Shown piece by piece: positions 1 through 11,952 of a DNA stretch of 64,000 nucleotides. Under the pieces are notes generated by a model. The model saw nothing but the letters and a program-made list of their open reading frames with translations, did no database searches and was not told where the DNA came from. A program made the translations under genes and the position numbers. The DNA is taken from NCBI GenBank assembly GCA_030998225.1, contig JAPYXD010000680.1, forward strand, positions 7,874,001 through 7,938,000. Direction: 5' to 3'. Each line of letters begins with the position of its first letter. Position 1 is the stretch's first letter. This DNA comes from Diplolepis rosae. Taxonomy: Eukaryota; Arthropoda; Insecta; Hymenoptera; Diplolepididae.

Positions 1-1414
1 CACCCCCGGGTTCCTACTTCCTTTGCAAATACTTTCTTGAATCCTCCCCTTTATCCATCGGATTAAATGAAAAATTCTGAAGCATGTTTCGATATATTTT
101 TTAATCTCAGCTCAAGCCAACCAACTTCCTTTGGCTGTTTCATCTCCTCGCCCCACAGAGGTCGATCCTATTTTTACGGAGGATATATACCTTATTATAG
201 ATACATAGCCAGGTACGTTTTTCCAATCTGTTTTCAAGGAGACATCGCCCAAGAGTATAGAAATGGTAAGGATATGCCGGTATGCGAAAATTGGAATACA
301 TGGCAAAGATTTTCCGTGTCGTTCTATCGAAATTGAAGTTTTGTTGGCCCGCCCTATCCAAGCCGCTCCCTCGATCTTAGATCCATTTTTCTCATTTTCC
401 CAGACTCCCTTGTATCGTATATTTTTCCCCATCTTTTCCTCCCCTAAACCCGCTCCTCAAATAAATTTCATCCAAAGAGATGCGAATGCATGCCACCCAG
501 AAACCAGGAGCCCGGAACATATTTATTCTTATTATATTAAATGAATCCTGTATTTATTTAACGGATTCTAGCACGACTTAAAAATTACTTTAAAAAAATA
601 GTAGTTGGCATAACTACTTTGGTTTGTAAAATATGACAAGCTAATTTATTACGCAGCTCAACCGTTTTTATTTCAGATGCTCCTGTATACAATCCGATTT
701 CGAAAAGTAATGATGAAAAATAGCCGAATCAATCGGAAAAATACATTATAAAATTGTACGAAAATTATGCGAATAATTGAAAGTTTGTTGAAATGTTTTT
801 AAAAACGGCAACTCAATAAATTTTATATTCAATTTATGATCAGAAAAATTCATCCAGTTAATATTTTTTATAAAGACTTAATTGGATAAATTAAAATCAT
901 ATAATTGATTTAAAATGTCCATAAACTTTACATAATTTTTCATTTTGCTATTAAATTTTTAATCAAATTAGTTTATTTACTTATTAAAAAAATACTAATT
1001 ATGTCTTTACTGAGTGTGTAAATACAGAGGAACCTGCTTATATTTGCTCGGTTGTTGGAATAATTGCACGTATAAATAAAGTAATGAAAAAAAATTTAAT
1101 TTGCTGGGAGTAAAATGTTTGTCAGTCGTGGAACTACTTTGAGTTGCATAAGCTTGAGTATTTGCAAATTCTGGGAAATGGTTTGATATGACGTCGAGGT
1201 ACTCGACCAAACTCACTATAAAATCTGAAGTATGTAATACCGATTTTTGTAAAAGTACTTGGACAGTTGTATACATAAATTAATACAGTGTGCACATTTA
1301 CTTATAAATATATATATATATAGTTTATATTTTATTGCTTGGCAAAGAATATAAAATACATATAGCTGACTTTATAACGATTTTTATTTGCTGCGAGTCC
1401 AATTCAAAAGAAGT
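1..1414. other. Non-repetitive AT-rich stretch, no confident gene
   Basis: The first ~540 bases are less AT-rich than the rest and have overlapping open frames on both strands (89 aa plus, 106 aa minus); none resembles a known family. On the plus strand a pyrimidine-rich run ending CCCCACAG (to 158) and a donor-like AG/GTACGT (212/213) could bound a 54-base exon with an open frame, but nothing joins to it. From 540 on the sequence is very AT-rich, with a short TA microsatellite near 1306-1330. I see no repeat family here. Confidence 0.5.
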
Positions 1415-2058
1415 GGCAGTTGTGCCAAAAATCGGGTCTCTGAAAAAAAATTTTCTATGATTTCAAGACTTGAAATGATATTGTCAGTCATGTCTTATGA
1501 AGGGAAAACATTATTTTTTATGATAAAAATTTAAAACTTACGAAAAATAATACTTTACAAAATATTTTTGGTAATATATAATTTTTCCTTACTATTGCTT
1601 ATTACAAATTTTTAGAAAATGATTGAATTTTCATGAAAGATGGCTTATTTTTTCGAGAAAAATATTCTCCGCGAATCTGCTATTTCAAATTTTTTAAATA
1701 AATAATCTTAAAATATAGTTATTTAAAAAAAAATGTTTCTCTTTTAAAAAAATTCTTTCAACAATTTGAGCCGCTGAATACTTTACTATTGAAATTGGAA
1801 ACAGTAAAATTGTAAAGAATATTTTCTTCCAAAAACATTATAAAATTATTATTTTTAACATTAAAACATTAATGTTAAAATTATAATACCGGTAACAACA
1901 TATCTACAAAATAAAATTATTATTTTCATAAGTTTCAAATTTTTCCCATCAAAAATAAGGTTTTTTTATTCATAAGAGACGGCTGATAATATAATTTAGT
2001 CCTAAAAATAATAGAAAAACATATTTTTCAAAAGACCTGACTTTTGGCACGATGACTC
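1415..2058. repeat. Foldback element, family C copy 1
   Basis: A long imperfect palindrome. The left arm begins GTGCCAAAAATCGGGTCTC and the right arm, read on the other strand, begins GTGCCAAAAGTCAGGTCTT. The arms stay similar for about 250 bases each. The same sequence recurs at 26200-26785 and 40451-41472, so it is a dispersed family rather than a single hairpin. No transposase frame and no clear target duplication. Probably an old non-autonomous foldback element of unknown superfamily. Confidence 0.75.
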
Positions 2059-4622
2059 CTATCTAAAAAATAGTTTCATTAATTTCCTATTTAATTAATT
2101 TTGAATAATTTCACCACAATTTAAATGTGCTTGTTTAATATTCTAAAATATGTCAAATCAAAATACTTTTAATATAAAGTCAATAATTTATGTATAAAAC
2201 CATTATAACGAGATAATATTTATCAACGGTTAGGTAAATATATTTTTTTGAAGAAATTATTTAAAGATGTTAGATAATTTAATTTGTAGTAAAAATGATA
2301 AAAAAAATTTATGTTGACCATCCAACCTACTGAATAATTTAGAATTTCATTAATTTTATCGATTTAATATTTATGTTCAAACTAATTATATATTTTTATT
2401 ACTGTTTCTGCTGCCTATATAGATAAAATAAGCTTTTCGGTTTTAAACTCATTTTCGGATTAGTAGATAAAAATTCATCAGTAAAAAACACTTGTAACAC
2501 AAGTAATGTATTTTTTTATGGAGTTTCATTTCACCTGCAATGCTCGATGCACCTTCCACACATCCATTAACGATGAAAAGAAAGCACCTTGAAGATTCTT
2601 TTTACACAATTTGTCACTCCGCATGAACAATTCGATAAACCTTGAACACTTTACCTTGAGAAGAAAAAAATCCTTCCAAGTTGTCGCGAGTCCTTGAAGG
2701 TTGAGACTGACAAATTTTTCACCTGGCTATTTCGTGGTTTCTGGAGATCCAACTCCATTTGCTAGGTAAGATAACTGTAAACAGTCCTTTTACCCCTTTC
2801 CATGCTTGGTGCCATAAAAAAGGGTTTGTTGCTTTTTTCCAAAAAGTCTAAAGAATCTCGGACCATTTAAATGGGTTTATTACACCCACTGTCGTGCTCT
2901 TTACCGTCAAGGTGAATTTCAGGTAAAATAGTTAGTCTTTATGGGGGATGCACGGAAGGGTTATAAAAGGCATAAGACCCCGAGTTCTAATCCTCCTAAA
3001 GACCTGAAGTTCCGACTTTCAACGAAGAACATAAACTCTTTGCCAGTCGTTGAAGTTCAGTCATGCAATTCAGTAATTTCGTGAATTTCGTTAATTCTGC
3101 GTGTGTCGGGCCACAGAATGTTAAATCAGAAATGGTAGTGAAATCTGTGGGGTATCAAAATAAGTGCTATGTGGAGATTAATGAGACGATTTATAATGTG
3201 TTTAGGTTGTTTAATTGAATGATTAAAGATGGCAGTCTTTGAAGAAGAAGGGTGAGGGGTGAGGTATATTGCAAAATTACGAGTTTGATATTAAAGTAGG
3301 TGGTAGTAGCTTAGCAGGTATTCTTCATTGTTAATTTCATAGAAATTGAGAAAATATCATATGGGGTAAAGAAATTTTTGAAAAAAGATATTACTCTGAA
3401 ATAAATTGCTATAAGTTTTGAAATTTCAATTGTTTTTCTGAAATTTTATATTTTTAGGGCAAAAATGTTTACTGCACATTTTTTTCTACATTGGAATATT
3501 TGGTATAAAAATTGTAAAAGCAAATATTTTTATACCTTTAAATCTTTAATTTAAAAACCTTCCAAAAATATTTATTTAAATTTTTTTCCTTTTTAAAATT
3601 ACGAAATACTTTCTAAATATTTCTACGATTGAAGTAGAAAAAGTTACTGGAGTTTAAATCAAGGAAACGCTAAAGTTTTAATAAAGTTGTACTAAAGTTT
3701 GTATACTCAAATTTCATGAATTATTAGTAGATTTTGATTAATTAAAAAAAGAAGTTTTGTACTTGGATGACTGAAAATTAATGAAAGTTATATACTTTCC
3801 AATGAAATTTGGTTTATTAAAAGTCAGTATATATCGTTTTTATTTGGGAAGTACTTAACAAATAAATCTGGAATTATATGAGTGAATATTAATTTACTAG
3901 AAGTTTGGAAATTATAACATTAATATTGAAAATCACAGTAATCAGAGTTTTACAATCTGGATCAATTTTTATTTCTATTTAAATCTCGAGTTTGTGGTAT
4001 TTACTGTCAATTAAAATGTCAGGGATTTTTAATTACGTTTTTATCGTAAAAGAATCTTGAATTATGTATAACTGCGACGAATGTCAAACTTTATCCTAGC
4101 GAAATTGATGAAATCACTTATAATCTCCTAATTAAGATAACTATTTTTTTTTACGTACCAAATCATGAGATGTTTGTATTTTGCAACTCTAACTTTCGTT
4201 CAATATAACCAATAAATTACCCAAAGGATGAAGAAAATCTTCCAATTAAATCTTAAAATACACAATTTCTTTTGAATTCCTAAAATCATTTTTTTGTTTT
4301 TTCTGAATTAAATAAGTTTGAAACATGAACACTTAAAGCGTGAATACTTCAAATGCACTTTGATATTCTTCTCTAGATAAAACTACCAGATAATACAAGC
4401 TCCACTTTACAGTTTAGATAAAGAAAAAAATTCATGGAAATTCATCCCTGTAGTGTCTCTGAAGTGAAAGCCGATAAATTCAAAAATGTAAGCGGATTAT
4501 GAAATAACGAAAGAGTCGCATAAACCAGCACTCGAGACTCAACGTTTTCATTCGAAAAGTAGGTGCTTGGAGAAAAAGCGAATATATTGGATGACCTTGG
4601 TGGAAGATCAAGCTTGTAAAAT
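2059..4622. other. AT-rich stretch with no supported gene
   Basis: About 2510-3110 is less AT-rich. It holds TATAAAAGG at about 2964 and a donor-like CTAG/GTAAGA near 2766, but no reading frame of useful length is attached to either. The remainder is AT-rich DNA without visible repeats or genes. Confidence 0.4.
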
Positions 4623-4859
4623 CTATGCTTGGTTGTCCTCGCAGTAATGGATGCGGTCGTCATCTTTTCCATGCGAGGGATGCGCGCGCATCTGTTCAAT
4701 ACAGGGTTCGCCCTCGCTCATCCCCCTATTTCCCGAACACATCGCTATGGTATCCATACCTCGTCTTGGGGTTTCCTCGTCCTCACGAAAATGCATCTCA
4801 TCAGCTCCTATCAGGATAAAACTTTCCACCTGGTCACCTCTCACGGGTAGCATTTTCAT
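4623..4859 (-). CDS. Candidate 78-aa ORF in a GC-richer island (unrecognised)
   Basis: The island at 4620-5060 is clearly less AT-rich than its surroundings. On the minus strand an ATG AAA ATG start opens a 78-codon frame rich in Asp, Glu and Met, with 'ESFILIGADEMHFREDEE' in its first half, ending in TAG. The frame contains a donor-like GAG/GTATGG, so it might be part of a spliced exon. A 124-codon frame on the plus strand and an 85-codon minus frame overlap it, as expected for chance frames in GC-richer DNA. I recognise no domain; it could equally be a non-coding regulatory island. Confidence 0.2.
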   Translation of the reverse strand: MKMLPVRGDQVESFILIGADEMHFREDEETPRRGMDTIAMCSGNRGMSEGEPCIEQMRAHPSHGKDDDRIHYCEDNQA

Positions 4860-5059
4860 CGTTTCCCTAGATAGGGAATTCAAACACGTACCGCCAACAC
4901 GGCGCCCGGGCCATGCACCACCTACGAATTGCGACGTTAAATCGAATTTCTTCAGAAAAAGCGAGCCGAAAAATAGAGAGAATATTCTTCGGATGAGAAA
5001 ATTGCGAAAGCGAGAAAATCCCTGAGTCTGGTAATCTGGGCACGTAACTGACTTTGTCC

Positions 5060-6945
5060 ATTAGTAACTTTCGCCCCTACTTTGGAGTCGATATTCTTTA
5101 TGAAACTGGGAAAATATAGAGCTTTATTTACTTTATTGTTCCAAAAATGGTTGGAGTTTACCGTGAAAGGGAGAAAAATGTTGTCTCTATAACTAGAAGA
5201 ATTTTGAAGTTTATAATTTAAGAGGGTTTCTTAAATGAAAAAGTTTCTTAATTTTTTACTGAACTGCATCTTAACAAAAAGTTTTTCCAGAGGGTACAAA
5301 TTTTCAAGAATTTATTCGCTGCTTGAAAATCTTTGAATAATATTTTTAAAATTCGCCCATTTCCAGAACTACTTCTACCTTGAAGATTTATTTGCAAATT
5401 CAAAAGTTCCAGACTTAGAAATACTTTTCCTGAATTTATATCCAAGAATATATAGAATCCATTTTGCACAAATATTCCAGGGTCACGTCTACGAAAACTG
5501 GGAATTATTCGAAAAATATTTCCAGTGCCAAATAAATTTTCAATTGGCTGGAACAAGAATTCATTCGACCGTCTGAATACATGATTATCTCGGCTCCATA
5601 TACATTCTACATTTATATAAATCCCTTCATAAATCATCATCTTAGTTCTTTTATACGAATTGTGTTATTTCTTGAATCCACAAGTAAGAAAATAAAAAAA
5701 AATAAAAAGAGGGAAGAAAAACAAGTGAAATTCAGATCCTAAATCGATCCTGATATTTGGATTTTTACGGGCTTAATTATCTACGAAGAGTCTTCATGTT
5801 GGGAGGAATAACCGCTTCTTGTATTTTATTATCGCGAGTCAATAAGGTGCATATAGCCATCTTGTAATAACCTTCGTAAACTATCAGCCTATACTTTAGT
5901 CGATATCAGAATTTCAGACTCAGGTCGGTATCACGAAGGCATTAAAACTTTTCTCATCTTTGGGTAATCTTGAAAAATGGTTTTGGTCGAAAGTGGGATG
6001 TGGAAAAGGGTGAGGTATATTCGGTGCTATTTTACTACAACGAGAGCCTTGGAGGTAATTATCCTCTCCTCCTCCTTATCACCCCCCTAAACTCCACTTC
6101 CACCATCAAACTGCTTGGTTGGTTCCCGACTTCATATTATTCTCCTAGCACGCTCGACCCACGTGTTTCCTTGCCTAAAGTGATCTCCCCTTGCACCCCC
6201 TGATTTCTATTCTCTCATCCCTGAGTGCATCGCTGTCCTATCAGGATTGTATTAGCCAAGTTTCCAGATAGAACTTTACAAAGGTACACAAGCAAATTTT
6301 GTTCTTCATTAAGGGTCCTTGAGTTTGGAGAACTTTACTTTAGGGGTTTAGTTAGGAGGAAGAATGTTGTAGTTCTCGTTATAGTCAAGAAACCAAAATT
6401 CCACAGATGTTTCTAAAGTTCATGGATAAAATAATTAAACTTTAAATTACTTTTGATATTCAAAAGGAGTGAAATATTGAAGGATTGTGGAAAATAACTC
6501 TTTAAATTTGAAATAATTAAAACTGGTGGATGAAATAGCAAAACTTCAGTCATTAAATCAATTATTTATGATTTTCTGTGCTTATTGGCAAAAATTGACT
6601 GAATGAGAATCGAATTTGACAAGAGTGAATTACAGAGATAATAGTAATTTTTTATTAATAATTATAGAAAATTGTAAATAATTGGATTAGTTGGAACCTT
6701 TTAAACTTTTAATTAGTTGCTTTATTTTCATTGAATATAATTCGTAAGATATTGGGATTGTCACTAGTTTATTAAATTCTTGATATGAATCAAGAAAACA
6801 TGTAACATTAATTTAATAAAACGACGTTTACATTTTTCTATATATTAATTTCTGAGCGTTTTACAAGTGAAAAAATGTATAAATGTTGCCATTTTTAACA
6901 TTTGTTTATTTTTGGTTTTTAGTGAAATTGCTCTTTTTTCTTGGG
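5060..6945. other. AT-rich stretch with chance ORFs only
   Basis: A 130-codon minus-strand frame at 5248-5640 is the longest open stretch. It has no recognisable domain, no strong splice sites and AT-driven composition (Phe, Asn, Ile, Leu), so I do not call it a gene. 5940-6240 is somewhat pyrimidine-rich. No repeat boundaries are visible. Confidence 0.4.
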
Positions 6946-7030
6946 ATCTTTCTGCGGAAAAAAAGACGCTTTACCTCTGATAATGTATAGGCAGTGACAA
7001 AAATTTCAAACTCACCTAATTAATTTGAAA
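6946..7030 (-). repeat. Dispersed repeat, family I copy 1
   Basis: On the minus strand this reads AAATTAATTAGGTGAGTTTG, then a CACTGCCTA core, then TTTCCGCAGAAAGAT. The same order of blocks is seen at 54915-55002, partly at 58247-58285, and as an opposed pair at 63797-64000. Function unknown; no terminal inverted repeats recognised. Confidence 0.6.
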
Positions 7031-7234
7031 TATTTTGTAATATCGTAAAAACCAATTTTCAAATCCCAAGTAATTTTTGGAGTCATGAAATATCGAGAAA
7101 ATTCACATTCTGCAATACAAAATTCTCTGAAAACGTGAAATATAATAAGCAAGCGTTTTAGAAATTACAAAAATATTAAAAAATTAATTCACTTAAAAAT
7201 CCAACTTGATTCTGTTCAAAAGTTTCAGATCATC

Positions 7235-7323
7235 CACTTACTGAGTCTGTCAGTTAAAATTTAACCGATTTGCAATTACTGATTTAAAATTAGTCAAATG
7301 TTGACTAATTTAGATTGAGAGCG
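7235..7323. repeat. Short MITE, family D copy 5
   Basis: An 89-base degenerate member of family D: CACTTACTGAGTCTGTCAGT at the left, and on the other strand CGCTCTCAATCTAAATTAGT at the right. The internal 'TCAGT/ACTGA' blocks are shared with the copies at 8892, 16990, 22329 and 24681. Confidence 0.5.
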
Positions 7324-8636
7324 TAATTTTAAACACTATCTTTTTAAATAAATTCCAAATTTATTTAGAAAGTAGAATTTTATTTTTGGGCTTCGCAAGT
7401 AATTCAAAATCTGCTGATAATTTCGAAGAATTCTATTGATTATTACCATCTGGTTACTTTAAATTTCGAGAGCCTAACGGAACTTTTATTTAACCATCTC
7501 TTGATAACCGCAAATCAGGCCAGACGGGCCAATATATCGAGTTGGTTCACGATTGCAATATAAGTCATGAGATGCACTTGCTCTCAAGTAAATTAAAATG
7601 GAATGAATAATGTGAAGGATGCTGTACGCACTGAAGAATGCGGGCATTGTTTTTTGTCTCTCCTTCCATGCTCTTGTAGAAGGATATAACTGTGCGACCG
7701 TTCGTCACCGTCATGTTTGTGAGATTGTGAGATACCTACAACGTTGAAAATATGCAACGTGACGCAAAGGACGAGATTTACAACGACGGAACGCCTATAA
7801 AGAGCATTCAATGCTTCCATCTGCCAGAGGGGGTCTTTTTTTATCCGACGCCTTGAAAGCTTCGTGCGACCTACATGTCTTCTCAGAAAAATCTTATCTT
7901 GAGCGCAGAATAATGTTTTTTCCTTCCCTACCTTCGCTTGTCCGAATAATTATCATATATTCTTTTCCTGATGTCTGACATTCTCAAAAATCGAAATGAG
8001 AAAAGGCGGAGAGTATTCATAAGATAGGAATTTTCTTTTTAAAATCTGAGTTTCATTATTTTTGACCGGAAAATAATTTTAATTGTTATTAAATTTCGAA
8101 AAAACATTCTTATAATTTCATATAGTAGATTTTACACTAATTTTAATTGCCATAGTCATTTGTGCACGACTTTTTTAAAAAGGTATTTTACGGGCGAAAT
8201 CGTATTTCCATCCCCATTGAAACTAAAAACAAAACAAAAAAATTACGTTAATCTACAAGCTTGAATAAATCGAAGTACGTAGGATTTTTCCGAAATATTG
8301 ATTTTGAACAATATGGCGGTCATTTGGAAATTACGTCTTGATTTTCAAGTAAAAATTTTGTGGTAAATCACGGATAAAATTAAATTTTTTCAAAATGTCG
8401 CGAAATCATACGTACTTCGATGGAGAAACTATCAAAGAATATACAGTTAAAATATTAAGTTGATCGGATAAAAATTGAATAAGTTATGAGTTCGCACATT
8501 TTTGTAAAATATGGTATCGAGAAAAACATGTTTGAAGTTTTTGCAAGAGAAAAAGCGTAAGAAAGTAATCTTTTGCCCTATACTGAATCTATAAGATTAA
8601 ATAGTGAGAGCATAAAATTTCTTTAAATTTAGAGAA
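7324..8636. other. Stretch without supported gene
   Basis: 7590-7900 is less AT-rich, with a 75-codon minus frame of no recognisable family. The rest is AT-rich. Nothing else stands out. Confidence 0.4.
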
Positions 8637-8838
8637 TATTTCAGTAAAATTCACCGCTTTTTTGTAAACATAACACTAAATAACTAAATACACTAAATAA
8701 ATACTAAATAAAACTAAATAACACAGAAATTGACAGAATATGGAATTTTTGACACAACGTTAATTCAACTGGCATTAATGTAATATTTATCGATAAATCT
8801 GTTATGATTAAAAAAGAGGGGTGAATTGCACGGAAATA
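8637..8838. repeat. Foldback repeat, family J, with internal ACTAAATA array
   Basis: The left arm TATTTCAGTAAAATTCACC is matched by an inverted right arm (opposite strand TATTTCCGTGCAATTCACC), both continuing into a T-run and CATAAC. Between them, 8669-8724 is a degenerate ACTAAATA tandem array. A partial second copy of the left arm, followed by CATAACAGATTTGTTG, lies near 42121-42180. Confidence 0.55.
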
Positions 8839-8891
8839 TCAGTTGAATTTACAATTCTATGCTGTCGATATTGTATCTATTGGATTCAGTA

Positions 8892-9159
8892 TACTTTCTA
8901 AATCTGAATCAGTCAAAATCGACTAATTATCAGCGAAATTTGACTGATAAAAAATAGCTAAAAAGAGGTTACTGTGAATCAGTCAAATTTCACTAATTAC
9001 TTTAGCGAAAATTAACGGTAAAAATTATTTTTACTGATGAATCAGTGATTATTAACTGATTTAACAGTGAAAAGGATTTTTTTCACTGTTGACGCGGTAA
9101 AAAAAGGCAAATCACTGATTCAATTAGTGAAAATTTGACTTATTCCGATTTAGAGAGTA
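8892..9159. mobile_element. MITE, family D copy 1
   Basis: The terminal inverted repeats read TACTTTCTAAATCTGAATCA at the left and TACTCTCTAAATCGGAATAA on the other strand at the right. The inside is built from many short CTGAT/ATCAGT blocks, so the whole molecule can fold back. Four other copies in the window define the family end as roughly CACTCTCTAAAT. Non-autonomous; the TA-like flanks suggest Tc1/mariner-type mobilisation (inference). The 96-codon frame starting at 9161 abuts the element and is not called a gene. Confidence 0.7.
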
Positions 9160-10915
9160 AATGCAACCGATTGTTTTTCTCCGTGTAAAACTAAAGGAAT
9201 CAAAAATGAAAAGTCATACAACTTTTAGAGATTATGCAAGAATGAGAAAATGGCATGAATCCTTTGTGTATGTGTCGGCAGATAACTACATAAGGTTTGG
9301 TTCTCACTGCGTCATCACAGGTGATAAATCACGATTTATCTCACAACCTCGTTGCGAAAAGTTTGATCTTTACATTGAAGGTTACAATTTATTTCTTGTG
9401 TCCTTCGAAGCCGACGGCTCAATAGCTGAGAATAAAAGGCACTGTTCATAAGTTATGACTGTTTGAGTCTAAAAGAAGTCTCACGTCATTTTTATTTGTC
9501 TCGAAAAATATTTCAAACTATCAATTTTCTTCTGGTGTAATCGATGAAATTATATACCGTGAAATTTTAAAAATATCTGAAATTTAATCTTCATTTCTTA
9601 AATATATTTTATACTTTAAAATATGATGAGATAAATTTGTTCCTCTAATTTACTAGTGTCTACTAACCAAAAAAAGACGGGATTCAAAGTCAAACAGGAA
9701 AACATGTTTGAATTTTTAGTAAATATAATATTTCTTTACTGGTTCAGATTTAAAAAAATATTTTTAATTTAAATCTTTGGCGAAGATAATCCATTTTTAT
9801 ATAAAACTTACAAGCATATCTGAATTTTTTTAAATTTAACAAACGCAAATTTTAATTTTAAACGGAAAAAAATACTTGAGACGTGACTCAAATTTTCATT
9901 AAAAAATGAATTAAGTTTGAAACATGAATAAAATGAGTTCATAAGCATGAAAAAAATTTTATCAACTTTTTTTATTAATAAGAAAACAACCGGGAATTTG
10001 TCAAAAAAATTACTAGAAAAGCTGATTAAAAATCTTGATACTTTTATTTTTCCACTAAATTCTTTTGTCACAAAATTTGGAGACAGAATGATTTGAACTT
10101 TATGAAATTATTTAAGAGCGAACTAATATTGCAGAGGGAGAATTCGAGTTTCGCAGAGCAGACAGGTCGAGAGCCAGCATCGAAACTACCGTACCAGCTA
10201 ATTAGGGCTTGATTGGACCTCACCCCTTTCTCCACCTTCCTTCTTCTTCAATCTCCTCTTTTCTCTCCTCTAGTTTCTCTCTCTCCTCCCTTGTTTTATC
10301 GCCGATTGGACTACCAAACTTCTCCTCTCTCACTGCTCTCTGACTCCAATGCCCATCGACGCCGACTCCGTTGCTCTTCCCTGTGAATGTATAATTTACT
10401 CGTAAATTTCCTCAGCGGTTAATTTGTATAATTTTGCTGGCCGTACGTAAATTCGAAGTGCGAAACGTGAGACAGTCTTCCGTGTATTTCGGAGACCTTG
10501 AGTAAAGATTTGAAAAAAAAACTGGTACTTTAACGATGTGATGTCCAGAATACACGTACTTGAAAAAACGTTATAACTTTAGTACCTCGTATTTTTCCAA
10601 AGAGTCTATTATTCACTCTGAAATGGAGTTTGAGGATCTACTTGAAACAAACTTTCCTTGAATGGGTAAAGTTATCGGTTACTTTGAATAGTATTTTCCA
10701 TTCAGAAAATGAATATATCTGTTGAATTAATTTTGTCTAGTTGGAAATTGACTTTGACAGACAATTAAAATTTTTTTTATAAATATAGCAACATTAAATT
10801 GTAGAATTATATCGTGACATGTTTCCGTACATGTTCATTGTTATATTGACCCATACAATAATCATTAAGTTGCATGTCTTAGTTAATAAATATTTAAAAG
10901 TTACTATTAAGCTAA
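9160..10915. other. AT-rich stretch with a pyrimidine-rich island
   Basis: 9160-10100 holds only chance ORFs. 10130-10400 is distinctly less AT-rich, has two inverted CCAAT boxes (GATTGGACC near 10212, CGATTGGAC near 10305) separated by a long CT-rich tract, and a homeodomain-type CTAATTAG at about 10199. It could be a promoter or regulatory island, but no start codon or exon can be tied to it. Confidence 0.35.
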
Positions 10916-10962
10916 TTGGAACTGAAGAGGGCCCCCATTTGTGGCCGAAACGTTTGCCTTTT
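10916..10962 (+). ncRNA. Hammerhead-ribozyme-like motif 3
   Basis: The core boxes are CTGAAGA (10922-10928; hammerhead consensus CUGANGA) and GAAA (10947-10950), followed by CGTT/TGCC. Between them GGCC (10930-10933) pairs with GGCC (10943-10946) as helix II. After GAAA the bases A-C and G-U could form a two-pair helix III closing on a GUU cleavage site, which would need a dimer. Helix I is weak. One unpaired G separates the CUGANGA box from helix II, as in the two family G copies, so activity is not assured. A run of 12 A (10989-11000) follows. This signature is known from Penelope-like retroelements. Confidence 0.4.
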
Positions 10963-11193
10963 GTATTTTTTATGTGTTCTATCACTTAAAAAAAAAAAAT
11001 CCGCAACAAAACTGACCCCATGCCAAATTAACTATTACAAAATTAAATTGTAGATGTTAGGTTTTAAATATCAAAAAAATATTAAGATTAAAGGCAATTT
11101 TTCACTGAATTTATTAAAGCCACAAGAGCGTTGATTTATTTAGATCACAAGTTATGGTTTAAGTAGATTTTTGAAAATCAGTTGACTCAAATA

Positions 11194-11950
11194 AAGGGTT
11201 TCCCAATAGGGGTGATATGATTTTGAATGTCCCTATCGGGCTCATTTGAACTGAAATTTTTGACGTCTGCTGTCAGTTGTCATCAGTAAGGTTTGCCATT
11301 TAATCATGAGTAGTTTCACGCTTCCACAACGTTTGGAAATTGTCCAATTATTTTATCAAAATTCGAGAAGTTTTGTTTGTGTTCAAAGAGCATATCGTGC
11401 AAAATATGGTCGTCATTCTGCTCCATCCGCGCTCTCAATTCGTCGAATAATCGATAAGTTGGAGAGTGAATTTACTCTATTGGATACTAAGCCTAAAAAT
11501 CGTATGCGTACCGCACGTTCTACACAGAATATAGCCGCCGTACAGGCCAGTATCGAGGAAAACCGTGAATTGTCCGTGCCACGCCGATCTCAGGAACTGG
11601 GCCTGTCCAGGATGACTACCTGGCGTATTTTGCGATTGGATCTTGGCCTGCATCCATATAAGATGATTCTCGCCCAAGAATAGAAGCCTAATGACCATCG
11701 TTTGCGTCGGGAGTTCGCGGATTGGGCTCTGGAATCAATTGAAAATTATCCCAATTTTCATCAAAAAATCATCTTTTCTGATGAGGCGCATTTTTGGCTC
11801 AAGTCTCGGGGGACATTTGGCCGATATATTGTTTAAATCATAAATGGCATAGAATATCCAATATAATAAAAAAGATTTCGATCAATTCCGAATGAATATT
11901 CAGTGTTTTTTTTCAATTTCAAAACATATCACCCTTATTGGGAAACCCTT
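11194..11950 (+). mobile_element. Tc1/mariner-type element, internally deleted
   Basis: Nearly perfect terminal inverted repeats start AAGGGTTTCCCAATAGGGGT at the left and AAGGGTTTCCCAATAAGGGT on the other strand at the right, about 26 bases with one mismatch before an indel. The element sits between TA dinucleotides (11192-11193 and 11951-11952), the target duplication expected of IS630/Tc1/mariner elements. At 757 bases it is well short of the ~1.2-1.4 kb usual for a full element, in line with the internal deletion described for its transposase. Confidence 0.9.
11306..11836 (+). pseudogene. Tc1/mariner transposase remnant
   Basis: The frame starts ATG-Ser-Ser-Phe-Thr and has an N-terminal helix-turn-helix block (LPQRLEIVQLFYQNSRSF), as in the DUF4817-type N-terminus of insect transposases. 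A second helix-turn-helix region follows (ELSVPRRSQELGLSRMTTW). TAG at 11681-11683 interrupts it at codon 126; the same frame then continues through IIFSDEAHFWL, the conserved stretch holding the first catalytic Asp. It then jumps to SRGTFGRYIV and TAA. In related full-length transposases an SRG motif lies near the C terminus (family knowledge), so the second Asp and the third acidic residue seem to have been removed by an internal deletion. Inactive. Confidence 0.85.
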
Positions 11951-11952
11951 TA

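Noticed and set aside
2639..2770. Possible exon ending at donor CTAG/GTAAGA
   Set aside because: The upstream acceptor has no pyrimidine tract and the open frame is only about 20 codons.
5248..5640. 130-codon minus-strand ORF
   Set aside because: No recognisable family, no promoter or splice context, AT-driven residue composition.
9161..9451. 96-codon plus-strand ORF
   Set aside because: Begins at the edge of a family D element and has no recognisable domain or splice context.
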